From JBQTIU01 sp052387815 (GTDB lineage: Bacteria > Pseudomonadota > Alphaproteobacteria > CACIAM-22H2): DNA of 50,532 nucleotides. The stretch is taken from the NCBI GenBank assembly GCA_052387815.1, contig JBQTIU010000004.1:1-50532 (forward strand), in the 5' to 3' direction. Shown here piece by piece: positions 24,769 through 32,880 of this stretch (position 1 is the first letter of the stretch; each line of letters begins with the position of its first letter). Under the pieces are notes generated by a model. It saw only the letters and a program-made list of their open reading frames with translations, was not told the DNA's origin and searched no databases. Made by a program: the position numbers and the translations under genes.

Positions 24769-24803
24769 GATATACTATATCCTGGTAATCGATATACTAT
24801 AAC
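24769..24803. promoter_or_regulatory. Two Zur boxes overlapping divergent -10 elements
   Basis: GATATACTATATC (24769-24781) is a perfect 13-mer palindrome around one base, and GATATACTATAAC (24791-24803) is the same with one mismatch; the two are in phase, 22 bp apart. Both fit the enterobacterial Zur core GTTATANTATAAC closely. Each contains TATACT on the plus strand and TATAGT on the minus strand (5 of 6 to -10), so Zur dimers would directly block RNA polymerase on both the znuA and zur-znuCB sides. Confidence 0.85.
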
Positions 24804-24821
24804 GTCACTGGCGGGGTCAAC

Positions 24822-25346
24822 ATGGAACGATCGGCGCGGCGCCCGGGGCGCCTTTTTCCGCAGCGCGGGCACGACCACGCGCGCTGCGTCGAGGGCGCGC
24901 TCGCAGAGGCGAGCGCGCTGTGCGTGGGTGCGGGCCGGCGCTTGACGCCCTTGCGCCGGCGGGTGCTCGAACTCGTGTGGTCGAGCCACCAGCCGATCGG
25001 CGCCTACGCGATGCTGAGCCGGCTCAAGACGGGCGGCCGCGCCGGGGCGCCGGCGACCGTGTACCGGGCGCTCGACTTCCTGCGCCGGGCCGGCCTCATC
25101 CATCGCCTCGCCTCATTGAACGCCTTCGTCGGCTGCGCCCATCCGGGGGCCTCGCATTTGGTCGAGTTCCTGATCTGCCGCCGTTGCGGGACCTCGGCCG
25201 AGCTCGAGGACAAGCGGGTTGCCGAGGCGATCGGGCGCAGCGCTGCGCAGAACGGGTTCGACATCGAAAGCCGGGTCATCGAGTTGAGCGGCCTGTGCGC
25301 CCGCTGCGGGGCCGGCGCCAAGCTCGCCCGCCCGCCCGCCCGGTGA
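24822..25346 (+). CDS. zur: Zinc uptake regulator, Fur family
   Basis: The 174-residue Fur-family repressor has a winged-helix domain (RRLTPLRRRVLELVWSSHQPIGAYAMLSRLK, TVYRALDFLRRAGLIHRL) and a dimerisation domain with the structural zinc cysteines C-x2-C in ICRRCGTSAE and LCARCGAG. The N terminus is ~30 residues longer and more basic/His-containing than most Zur proteins; an internal start is possible but no better RBS is visible. Identity as Zur rather than Fur rests on the znu neighbourhood and the adjacent boxes. The stop overlaps the znuC GTG (GTGA). Confidence 0.92.
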   Translation: MERSARRPGRLFPQRGHDHARCVEGALAEASALCVGAGRRLTPLRRRVLELVWSSHQPIGAYAMLSRLKTGGRAGAPATVYRALDFLRRAGLIHRLASLNAFVGCAHPGASHLVEFLICRRCGTSAELEDKRVAEAIGRSAAQNGFDIESRVIELSGLCARCGAGAKLARPPAR

Positions 25347-26113
25347 GCGCCGTGCCGGAGGCTCGCACGCTGGTCCACGCCCGCGGCATCGACAAGGCCG
25401 TGGCCGGCCGGACGGTGCTGTCGCGGGTCGAGGTGGCGGTGGGCGCCAACGAGATCGTCACCCTGATCGGCCCCAACGGGGCCGGCAAGACCATGCTGTT
25501 GCGCGTGCTCCTCGGCCTCGTCGTGCCCGATCGCGGCGAGGTGTGGCGCCAGCCGGCCTTGCGCATCGGCTACATGCCGCAGCGCCTGGCGGTCGAGGGA
25601 ACCTTGCCGCTCACCGTCCGCCGCTTTCTCGCCCTTGGCGCCGCCCGCCCCCGCCAGGCGATCGACGCGGCGCTCGGGGAGGTCGGCGCCGAAGGCGTCG
25701 CCGACAACCCGGTGCAGGCGATCTCGGGCGGCGAGTTCCAGCGCGTGCTGCTCGCCCGCGCCCTGTTGCGCGATCCCGAGCTGCTGGTCCTCGACGAGCC
25801 GGCCCAGGGCGTCGACCTCGCCGGCCAGGAGGAGCTGTTCCGGCTCATCCTCGCCATCCGCGAGCGGCGCGGCTGCGGCGTCTTGATGGTCAGCCACGAT
25901 CTCCGGCTGGTCATGGCGGCGACCGACACGGTGGTGTGCTTGAACCGGCATGTCTGCTGCACCGGTCATCCCGAATTGGTGAGCCGGCACCCCGAGTACC
26001 TGGCGTTGTTCGGGCCGCAGCTCGGCGCCGCCTTCGCGCTCTACACCCACCGCCACGACCACGCCCATGACCCGACGGGCCGTGTCGTCCCCCTGGACCA
26101 CGGCCATGGATGA
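25343..26113 (+). CDS. znuC: Zinc ABC transporter ATP-binding protein
   Basis: The 256-residue ATPase has Walker A GPNGAGKT, Q-loop in GYMPQRLAVEG, signature ISGGEFQRVLLARALL, Walker B LLVLDEPAQGVDL and the switch His in VSHDLRLV. The C-terminal tail is His/Asp-rich (THRHDHAHD ... LDHGHG), a zinc-related extension typical of ZnuC. The GTG at 25343 overlaps the zur stop; a second GTG three codons later is possible. The 3' end overlaps znuB by 8 bases. Confidence 0.93.
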   Translation: MSAVPEARTLVHARGIDKAVAGRTVLSRVEVAVGANEIVTLIGPNGAGKTMLLRVLLGLVVPDRGEVWRQPALRIGYMPQRLAVEGTLPLTVRRFLALGAARPRQAIDAALGEVGAEGVADNPVQAISGGEFQRVLLARALLRDPELLVLDEPAQGVDLAGQEELFRLILAIRERRGCGVLMVSHDLRLVMAATDTVVCLNRHVCCTGHPELVSRHPEYLALFGPQLGAAFALYTHRHDHAHDPTGRVVPLDHGHG

Positions 26114-26900
26114 TTTCATTTGGCGCGCCTTCGTGGCCGGCATCGGGGTTGCCGCGGTGGCCGGGCCGCTCGGCGCCGTCGTGGTGTGGCGGCGGATGGC
26201 CTTTTTCGGCGACGCGCTCGCCCATTCGGCGCTGCTCGGCGTCGCCTTGGCCTTTGTGCTCGATATCAACCTCAATCTCGGCATCGTCGTCCTGTGCCTG
26301 GCGCTGGCGGCGGCGCTCGCCGCGCTCCAGGCGCGCACGACGCTCGCCTCCGACACGCTGATCGCGATTTTCGCCCACTCGACGCTGTCGCTCGGCCTGG
26401 TGGTCGTCGCGTTCGTGGAGCGGCTCCGGGTCGACCTGGTCGCGTATCTGTTCGGCGACATCCTGGCGGTGACGACGGCCGACCTCGTATGGATTTACGG
26501 CGGCGGCGCGCTGGTGCTGTCGGCCCTGGTGCGGCTGTGGCGGCCGCTGTTGTCGGCGAGCGTGCACGAGGAGTTGGCGCGCGTCGAGGGCGTGCCGGTC
26601 GGCCGGCTGCGCCTCGCCTTCGTCCTGCTGCTCGCCGTCGTCATCGCCGCGGCGATGAAGATCGTTGGCATCCTGCTCATCACCTCGCTGCTCGTCATCC
26701 CGGCCGCCGCCGCCCGGCGCTTCGCCCGCAGCCCCGAGGGGATGGCGGGCCTCGCCGGGCTGATCGGGGTGGGCGCGGTGGCGGCGGGGATTTCCGCCTC
26801 GATCGCCTTCGACACGCCCTCGGGCCCCTCGGTGGTGGTCGCGGCGGCGGCGGCCTTCGCGCTCTCGCTCATGTGGCCGGGTCGCCCGCGCCGGACCTGA
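26106..26900 (+). CDS. znuB: Zinc ABC transporter permease
   Basis: The 264-residue protein of the ABC-3 family has about eight membrane helices. Conserved pieces: WRRMAFFGDALAHSALLGVALAF near the N terminus and MKIVGILLITSLLVIPAAAARRFARSPEGMA, which contains the EAA-like contact loop. The ATG at 26106 lies inside the end of znuC; an earlier in-frame ATG at 26067 would add 13 non-membrane residues. Last gene of the zur-znuC-znuB transcript. Confidence 0.93.
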   Translation: MDDFIWRAFVAGIGVAAVAGPLGAVVVWRRMAFFGDALAHSALLGVALAFVLDINLNLGIVVLCLALAAALAALQARTTLASDTLIAIFAHSTLSLGLVVVAFVERLRVDLVAYLFGDILAVTTADLVWIYGGGALVLSALVRLWRPLLSASVHEELARVEGVPVGRLRLAFVLLLAVVIAAAMKIVGILLITSLLVIPAAAARRFARSPEGMAGLAGLIGVGAVAAGISASIAFDTPSGPSVVVAAAAAFALSLMWPGRPRRT

Positions 26901-26945
26901 GCGCCCCCGCGCCCCGCGAGGGCTGCGCAAGGATCCCACGACCCG

Positions 26946-28139
26946 TCAATATCGCTCGAACAGGTCGTGGTCGGGCCAGCTGGAGACGGTCCGGAATGCT
27001 TCCCACAGCGCGGTGTCGAGTTCGCCCAACATTTTCTGCCGCTCCCGCGGTCGGGCGTTGAACAACGCGACCCAGATCATGTCGTGGTGGGTGTAGACCG
27101 CGAGCGCCGTCGTGCCGGGCAATGACCCGGTGTGCCACCAAGTGTGGCCGCGCTGGACGGGGCGCACCCGCCAGCCCGCGCCGTAGTAAGTTTTGGCGGT
27201 CCGGGCGTCGGGGTAGTCGGGCCGGGCGGATATGGCGTCCAGGCTCGCGCGGCTGAGCAAGTGCGCCGTCAGCGCGCGGGCAAAGCGGATGAAGTCGATG
27301 GCCGAAGCGATCCAGCCGCCATGTGCGTCGAACGCCTCGAAGTCGAAGCCGCGATAGGGGTCATTCGCGCCCTCCGCGCCCCCGGGAACGTAGTAGCGCA
27401 CCTCGCCGGCGGCCCGGCCGCCCTCGCCGTTGCGCCCGAGCCGCATGCGGGTCGCGCCGGCAGGGCCGAGAACCTCGGTCCGGACGAAATTCTCGTAGGT
27501 GTCGCCGCTTACGCGTTCGATGATGCGGCCAAGCACGCAGTAGCCCAGGTTCGAATAGGCGTATCGACTGCCGGGCGCGAAGTCGAGCGGCTCGCGCAGC
27601 TGGTAGCGGATCGCCGCCTCGCAGCTGCCGGCGGGCCTGCCGCCAAATCTCACGGCTTGCCGCAGGAACATCGGGTCGCCGCCGAGGGCTCGATCCCAGC
27701 CGCCGGAATGGTGCAGGAGATGCTTGACCGTGATGTCGCGGAGGCGCGGGTCGCCTGGTTCGGGCACGAGATCGCCGAGAATCGCGAAGGCCTTGTCGTC
27801 GAGGCCGAGCTTGCGCGTGTCGATGAGCCGCAAGATCGCTGCCGCGGTGACAGGCTTCGACAGGCTGGCGATGCGGAACAAGGCATCCGGCCGGACCGGT
27901 TCCTGAGCCGCCTCGTCCGCGTAACCGTACCCGCGGGCGAGAACGAGGCGCCCTTGCCTCGCCACGGCGAGGGCGCCGCCGGGCAGCCCCCACTTGCGCA
28001 TGATCGCCAGCATCGTCTCGTCGAACGCCGCGAGCGCGGGCACGCTCTCGCCGGTGACCGGCGGTTCGGCGCGCGCAGGGAAAGCGGCCCATGCGCCGAG
28101 CGCGATCGCGACGACCCAGGCCGGCGGCGATCGCGACAT
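26946..28139 (-). CDS. Serine hydrolase, beta-lactamase/penicillin-binding-protein-like family
   Basis: The 397-residue exported protein (signal WVVAIALGAWAAFPARAE) has the class C beta-lactamase/esterase/DD-peptidase fold. Catalytic motifs: S92-L-S-K95 in FRIASLSKPVT, the Tyr motif YAYSNLGYC, and HTGSLPGT near the C terminus in place of KTG. The substitution HxG is common in esterases and peptidase-like members, so actual beta-lactam hydrolysis cannot be assumed. It begins 11 bases after the ctaA stop on the same strand, so the two genes may be co-transcribed although no functional link is obvious. Confidence 0.88.
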   Translation of the reverse strand: MSRSPPAWVVAIALGAWAAFPARAEPPVTGESVPALAAFDETMLAIMRKWGLPGGALAVARQGRLVLARGYGYADEAAQEPVRPDALFRIASLSKPVTAAAILRLIDTRKLGLDDKAFAILGDLVPEPGDPRLRDITVKHLLHHSGGWDRALGGDPMFLRQAVRFGGRPAGSCEAAIRYQLREPLDFAPGSRYAYSNLGYCVLGRIIERVSGDTYENFVRTEVLGPAGATRMRLGRNGEGGRAAGEVRYYVPGGAEGANDPYRGFDFEAFDAHGGWIASAIDFIRFARALTAHLLSRASLDAISARPDYPDARTAKTYYGAGWRVRPVQRGHTWWHTGSLPGTTALAVYTHHDMIWVALFNARPRERQKMLGELDTALWEAFRTVSSWPDHDLFERY

Positions 28140-28149
28140 CACCCGAAAT

Positions 28150-29235
28150 TCACTGCACGACGGCATGACCGCCGGGCCCCGCCCCGCGCCGCAACGCATG
28201 CGCGGAGGCGAGCGCCAGCGTGAACAGCGCCAGCCCGCCCGCCTGGTGCGCCACGGCGAGCGCCACCGGCACGACCAAGATGAGCGTCGAAATCCCGAGC
28301 GCCACCTGCAGCGCGGCCACGACGAGGAGCGCGTCGATGAGCTTGCCCGCCCCGCCGGCGCGCCCGCTTCCCGCCCACACGGCGATCGCGCCGGCCAGCG
28401 CCGCGAGGCCCAAGAGCCGGTGGTTGAACTGGACCGCGGCGACATTCTCGAACCCGTTGCGCCACCACGGCTCGAGGTCGAAATAGCCGGCCGGGACCAG
28501 GCGCCCGTCCATCCACGGAAAGGTGTTGTAGATCATGCCGGCGTCGAGCCCGGCGACCAAGGCGCCCGACAGCATGACGACGAACACCAGGGAGGCGAGC
28601 GCGAGCGTAAACCCGGCGAGCCGGCGCGCGCGCGGGTCCGGCGCGCCGGCGCCGGGCCACAGCAGGCCGAGCGCGATCCACAGCAGCGCGCCGTAGATGG
28701 CAAGCGCCAGCCCGAGATGGGCGGCAAGGCGAGTGGGGCTCACCTCGAGGCGGCCGTCGAGGCCGCTGGCGACCATGGCCCAGCCGAGCGCGCCCTCGAG
28801 CCCGCCCACGGCGAACACGCCAAGGAGCTTCACGGCGAGCGCGCCTTGCACCGCCTTGCGCGCCAGGAACCACAGGAACGGCAGCAGGAAGACGAGCGCG
28901 ATCAGCCGGCCCCACAGCCGGTGCGCGTATTCCCACCAGAAAATGGATTTGAACTCGGAGAGCGTCATGCCGGGGGCGAGCAGCTTGTACTGCAGGATCT
29001 GCCGATAGTTCTCGAACGCCGCCTGCCACTCGGCCTCGGTGAGGGGCGGGATCGCGCCCATCACCGGCTGCCACTCGGTGATCGACAGGCCGGAGTCGGT
29101 CAGGCGCACGGCGCCGCCGATCACCACCATGGCGGCGACCATGGCGCAACAGCCAAGCAGCCAGATCGCAACCGAGCGGGGAATGGGGGAGGCGGTCAAC
29201 GGTGGGGGCCCTCGCCGGCCGGAGAGGCCATCCAT
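28150..29235 (-). CDS. ctaA: Haem A synthase (COX15/CtaA family)
   Basis: The 361-residue protein with eight predicted membrane helices oxidises the C8 methyl of haem O to give haem A for aa3-type cytochrome oxidases. Family motifs: GGAVRLTDSGLSITEWQPVMGAIPPL, FKSIFWWEYAHRLWGRLIAL (haem His), RLAAHLGLA, VAGLDAGMIYNTFPWMDG, VQFNHRLLG and VAHQAGG. The proteobacterial/mitochondrial COX15 type lacks the Cys pair of Bacillus CtaA, as here. Start ATG at 29235 chosen over a GTG at 29280. Its presence means this organism has an aerobic haem-aa3 respiratory branch. Its upstream region shares the FNR box with the molybdoenzyme operon. Confidence 0.92.
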   Translation of the reverse strand: MDGLSGRRGPPPLTASPIPRSVAIWLLGCCAMVAAMVVIGGAVRLTDSGLSITEWQPVMGAIPPLTEAEWQAAFENYRQILQYKLLAPGMTLSEFKSIFWWEYAHRLWGRLIALVFLLPFLWFLARKAVQGALAVKLLGVFAVGGLEGALGWAMVASGLDGRLEVSPTRLAAHLGLALAIYGALLWIALGLLWPGAGAPDPRARRLAGFTLALASLVFVVMLSGALVAGLDAGMIYNTFPWMDGRLVPAGYFDLEPWWRNGFENVAAVQFNHRLLGLAALAGAIAVWAGSGRAGGAGKLIDALLVVAALQVALGISTLILVVPVALAVAHQAGGLALFTLALASAHALRRGAGPGGHAVVQ

Positions 29236-29294
29236 AGAACCGCCGCGGCCCGCGGGGCAAGAGTCGGCGAACCGGCGCACCCGATCAAGGGGCC

Positions 29295-29308
29295 TTGATC
29301 CAAATCAA
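29295..29308 (+). promoter_or_regulatory. FNR/FixK/Dnr-type box
   Basis: TTGAT-CCAA-ATCAA (29295-29308) is an exact match to the FNR/CRP-family anaerobic consensus TTGAT-N4-ATCAA. Its centre is 67 bases upstream of the molybdoenzyme ATG, so for a class II promoter (-41.5) the start site would be near 29343. The left half also belongs to a perfect palindrome GATCAAGG-GG-CCTTGATC (29283-29300). It lies about 60 bases from the divergent ctaA start and could affect that gene too. Confidence 0.85.
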
Positions 29309-29368
29309 TGTCGCCGCGCTGTCGCCGTGCCATTGGATGCGCGAACGGCCCGGAAAGGAGAGGCGCGC

Positions 29369-32300
29369 ATGGCTCGGTTGGGGCGCAACGTTTCGCGTCG
29401 GCGGTTCCTCGAGATCGCGGGCGCCGCGGGGTTCGGGGCCCTCGCCACGCCGCGCGCGCTGTTCGCCCAGTACCGCTATCTCGAGCCGGTCTCGGTGGCA
29501 AACCCGTTGACCCACTATCCCAACCGGGATTGGGAGCGCCTCTACCGCGACATCTACCGCCACGACCGCACCTTCGTCTTCCTGTGCTGTCCCAACGATA
29601 CCCACAATTGTCTGTTGAACGCCTTCGTCAAGAACAACGTGGTGGTGCGCATCGAGCCGACCTACGGCTACGGCAAGGCCCAGGACCTTTATGGCAACAA
29701 GGCCTCGCACCGCTGGGACCCGCGCTGCTGCCAGAAGGGCCTGGTGTTGGCGCGGCGGTTCTACGGCGACCGCCGGGTCAAGGGGGCGTTCCTGCGCCAG
29801 GGCTTCAGGGAGTGGGTGGACCGCGGATTCCCGCGCGACCCGGCGAGCGGGGCGGCGCCCAAGGAGCTGATGCGGCGCGGCTGGGACAGCTGGGTCAAGG
29901 TCTCGCACGCCGACGCCTATCGCTATCACGCCGCGGCGCTCGACAATGTCGCCCGGACCTATTCCGGCGAGCAGGGGCGGAAATACCTGCTCGCCCAAGG
30001 CTACGACCCCGACATGGTGGAGGCGGTCGGCGGGGCCGGCACCCGGGTGATGAAATTCCGCGGCGGGATGGCCAAGCAGGGCGCGGTGCGCATCTTCGGC
30101 GCCTTCCGCATGGGCAACAGCATGGCGCTCCTCGACCATCATGTGCGCGGCGTGCCGCCGGCCGACGCCAAGGGCGCCGGATCCTGGGATTCCTACTCGT
30201 TCCATACCGACCTGCCGCCCGGCCATCCGATGGTGACCGGCGACCAGACCAACGACTTCGAGCTGTTCGACGCCGAGAACGCCAACCTGCTGGTGGTCTG
30301 GGGGATGAACTGGATCACCACCAAGATGCCCGACAGCCACTGGCTGACCGAGGCCCGCCTCAAAGGCACCAAGGTGGTCGTGGTGACGGTCGAATACTCG
30401 GCCACCGCCTCGAAAGGCGACGAGGTGGTGGTGATCCGTCCGGGCACCGACTCCGCCTTCGCGCTCGGGCTGGCGCAGGTCATGATCGGCGAGCGCCTGT
30501 TCGACGAGAGGTTCGTCAAGCGCAACACCGATCTGCCCTCGCTGGTGCGCATGGACACCCTCGAGCGTGTCAAGGCGAGCGACATCTTCCCCGGACACCG
30601 CAACTCCGAGCTCAGGAACTGGACGAGCGTCGTCGCCGCGGGAGCGAGCGCGCCGCCGACGCCGCTGCAGAACGGCATCCAGATCCCGGCGGCGCTCGCC
30701 CCCGATTTCGCCGACTTCGTGGTCTGGGACACGCGCTCGGGCCGGCCGGTGGCGGTGGGCCATGACCAGATGGGCGAGCATTTCGACCGGCTCGGCATTG
30801 ACCCGGCACTCACAGGAACCTTCGATCTCACCACGCCGGCCGGCCAGAAGATAGAGGCGCGGCCGGTGTTCGACCTCACCCGCCAGTACCTCGACGACAA
30901 CCTGACCCCGGACCAGTGCAGCCGGATCACCTGGGCGCCGGCCGAGGCCATCCGGGTGCTGGCGCGGGAGATCGCCGGCAGCGGCGGCAAGACGCTGTTC
31001 GCCTGCGGCATGGGGCCGAACCAGTTCTGGAACAACGACAACAAGGACCGCGCCATCTTCCTGGTCGCGGCGCTCGCCGGCAGCCTGGGGCGTCACGGCG
31101 GCAATGTCGGCAGCTATGCCGGCACCTACAAGAACACGCTGTTTTCCGGCGCGCCGAGGTGGACGGCGGAGGACCCCTTCAACCCGCAACTGGATCCCGC
31201 CGGCGCGGTCGCGACCAAGCTCTACCTGCGCCCGGAGTCCATGCACTACTGGGCGAACGGCGAGCGCCTGATGAAGGCGGGCGACAAGAAGATCACCGCC
31301 GGCGCGCACGTGCCCACGCCGACCAAGGCTATGTGGCAGGTCAACTCCAACTCCAGCCTCGGCAACCAGAAGGGCTTCTACGACGTGGTCTTCAACACCC
31401 TGCCGCGCTGCGAAGTGGTGGTCTACAACGACTGGTGGTGGACGGCGTCGTGCGAGTTCAGCGACATCGTCTACGGGGTCGATTCGTGGATGGAATTCAA
31501 GTATCCCGACCTCACGGCGTCGAACACCAATCTGTTCCTGCAGGCCTATCCGCGCACGCCGATCCGGCGCGCCTTCAACACCGTCTCCGACAACGAGACC
31601 TATCTCGGCGTAGCGCGCGAGCTCGGCAAGCTCACCGGCGACCCGCGCTTCGAGGCGCTGTGGCACTTCATCGCCGAGGGCCGCGCCGAGGTGTACCTGC
31701 AACGTATCCTCGACGGTTCGGCGCCCTTGAAGGGCTACCGCTTCGACGACCTCGAGACCCTGGCCAAGCAGGGCATCCCGGCGCTCCTCAACACCCGCAC
31801 CTATCCGCGCATCAACTCTTTCGAGCAGGTCCAGGAGTCGAAGCCCTGGTTCACGCGCACCGGGCGGCTGGAGTTCTACCGGCCCGAGCCGGAGTTCATC
31901 GAGGCCGGCGAGAATCTGGTCGTCCACCGCGAGCCGTCCGAGGCCACCTTCTACGACCCGTGCGCGCTGCTCGCGGCGCCGCACCCGGCGATCCAGCCCA
32001 AACGCCCGGCGGACTGGGGCATCGCCGCCGACGAGCGCGGCCACATCGCCCGCCAGATGCGCAACAGCACCTACGACGTCGACGCCCTGCTCAGGAGCAA
32101 GCATCCGCTCTACGACCGCGGATGGGTCTATGTCTTCCACACGCCGAAGTACCGCCACGGCGCCCACACCATGCCCGTCGACACCGACTTCATGGCGGCG
32201 CTGTTCGGCCCGTTCGGCGACATGTATCGCCGCGACAAGAGAAGCCCGTCGAGCGGCGAGATGTACGTGGACATCAATCCCGAGGACGCCAAGCGGCTGT

Positions 32301-32851
32301 CGATCGAGGACGGCGACTACGTATGGATCGACGGCGATCCCACCGACCTGCCGTTCCGCGGCTGGAACGATCCCGGCCGCAGCGAGGAATACAAGGTGGC
32401 GCGGCTGTTGGTGCGCGCCCGCTATTACCCCGGCACGCCGCCGGGCATCACGCGCATGTGGTTCAACGGCTACATGGCCACGCCCGGCTCGGTCAAGGCG
32501 CACGAAACCCGCCCCGACGGCGCGGCCAAGAATGCCGAGACCAACTACCAGGCCCTGTTCCGCTACGGCGGCCACCAGAGCCTGACGCGCTCATGGCTCA
32601 AGCCCACCCACCAGACGCACACGTTGATCACCCGGCGGTCGTGGACCAACGAGGTGACCAAGGGCTTCAACGTCGACGTCCACTGCGTCACCAGCGCGCC
32701 GCGCGAATCGATCGCCAAGTTCGCCAAGGCCGAGGACGGCGGCCTCGGCGGCCGAGGCTTGTGGCGGCCGGCGGCGCTGGGCTTGCGCCCGACCTACGAA
32801 ACCACGCCCCTGAAGCAGTATCTCATCGGGGCGTTCGTTCGCACCGCCTAG
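29369..32851 (+). CDS. Type II DMSO-reductase-family molybdoenzyme, catalytic subunit (NXR/NAR-like)
   Basis: The 1160-residue protein has a Tat signal (VSRRRFLEIAGAAGFGA), so it is exported folded with its molybdopterin cofactor. The N-terminal FS0 cluster motif reads C73/C74-x-x-D77-x3-C81 with C121 in RCCQKG; NarG has His-x3-Cys-x3-Cys...Cys, so the second ligand here is Asp. The Mo ligand is Asp281 in SFHTDLPPGHP, aligning with CDLPP of NarG, which places it in the Asp-ligated type II group (nitrate reductase, nitrite oxidoreductase, selenate, (per)chlorate, ethylbenzene and dimethylsulfide enzymes). Length 1160 is nearer NXR/NarG (~1150-1250) than the ~910-980 residues of Ser/Clr/Ddh/Ebd. 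RBS AAAGGAGA, 8 bases upstream. The substrate is not proven; periplasmic nitrate reduction or nitrite oxidation is the leading idea. Confidence 0.85.
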   Translation: MARLGRNVSRRRFLEIAGAAGFGALATPRALFAQYRYLEPVSVANPLTHYPNRDWERLYRDIYRHDRTFVFLCCPNDTHNCLLNAFVKNNVVVRIEPTYGYGKAQDLYGNKASHRWDPRCCQKGLVLARRFYGDRRVKGAFLRQGFREWVDRGFPRDPASGAAPKELMRRGWDSWVKVSHADAYRYHAAALDNVARTYSGEQGRKYLLAQGYDPDMVEAVGGAGTRVMKFRGGMAKQGAVRIFGAFRMGNSMALLDHHVRGVPPADAKGAGSWDSYSFHTDLPPGHPMVTGDQTNDFELFDAENANLLVVWGMNWITTKMPDSHWLTEARLKGTKVVVVTVEYSATASKGDEVVVIRPGTDSAFALGLAQVMIGERLFDERFVKRNTDLPSLVRMDTLERVKASDIFPGHRNSELRNWTSVVAAGASAPPTPLQNGIQIPAALAPDFADFVVWDTRSGRPVAVGHDQMGEHFDRLGIDPALTGTFDLTTPAGQKIEARPVFDLTRQYLDDNLTPDQCSRITWAPAEAIRVLAREIAGSGGKTLFACGMGPNQFWNNDNKDRAIFLVAALAGSLGRHGGNVGSYAGTYKNTLFSGAPRWTAEDPFNPQLDPAGAVATKLYLRPESMHYWANGERLMKAGDKKITAGAHVPTPTKAMWQVNSNSSLGNQKGFYDVVFNTLPRCEVVVYNDWWWTASCEFSDIVYGVDSWMEFKYPDLTASNTNLFLQAYPRTPIRRAFNTVSDNETYLGVARELGKLTGDPRFEALWHFIAEGRAEVYLQRILDGSAPLKGYRFDDLETLAKQGIPALLNTRTYPRINSFEQVQESKPWFTRTGRLEFYRPEPEFIEAGENLVVHREPSEATFYDPCALLAAPHPAIQPKRPADWGIAADERGHIARQMRNSTYDVDALLRSKHPLYDRGWVYVFHTPKYRHGAHTMPVDTDFMAALFGPFGDMYRRDKRSPSSGEMYVDINPEDAKRLSIEDGDYVWIDGDPTDLPFRGWNDPGRSEEYKVARLLVRARYYPGTPPGITRMWFNGYMATPGSVKAHETRPDGAAKNAETNYQALFRYGGHQSLTRSWLKPTHQTHTLITRRSWTNEVTKGFNVDVHCVTSAPRESIAKFAKAEDGGLGGRGLWRPAALGLRPTYETTPLKQYLIGAFVRTA

Positions 32852-32880
32852 CGCCGTCTCGCGTCGGAAAGGAACAGGAC

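Noticed and set aside
26946..28139. Serine hydrolase as an antibiotic-resistance beta-lactamase.
   Set aside because: It keeps SxxK and Tyr-x-Asn but has HTG instead of KTG and no resistance context; a peptidase/esterase role is as likely.
29285..32575. Minus-strand open frame of 1096 codons opposite the molybdoenzyme catalytic subunit.
   Set aside because: The plus-strand protein has Tat signal, Fe-S and Mo-ligand motifs; the antisense frame has none.
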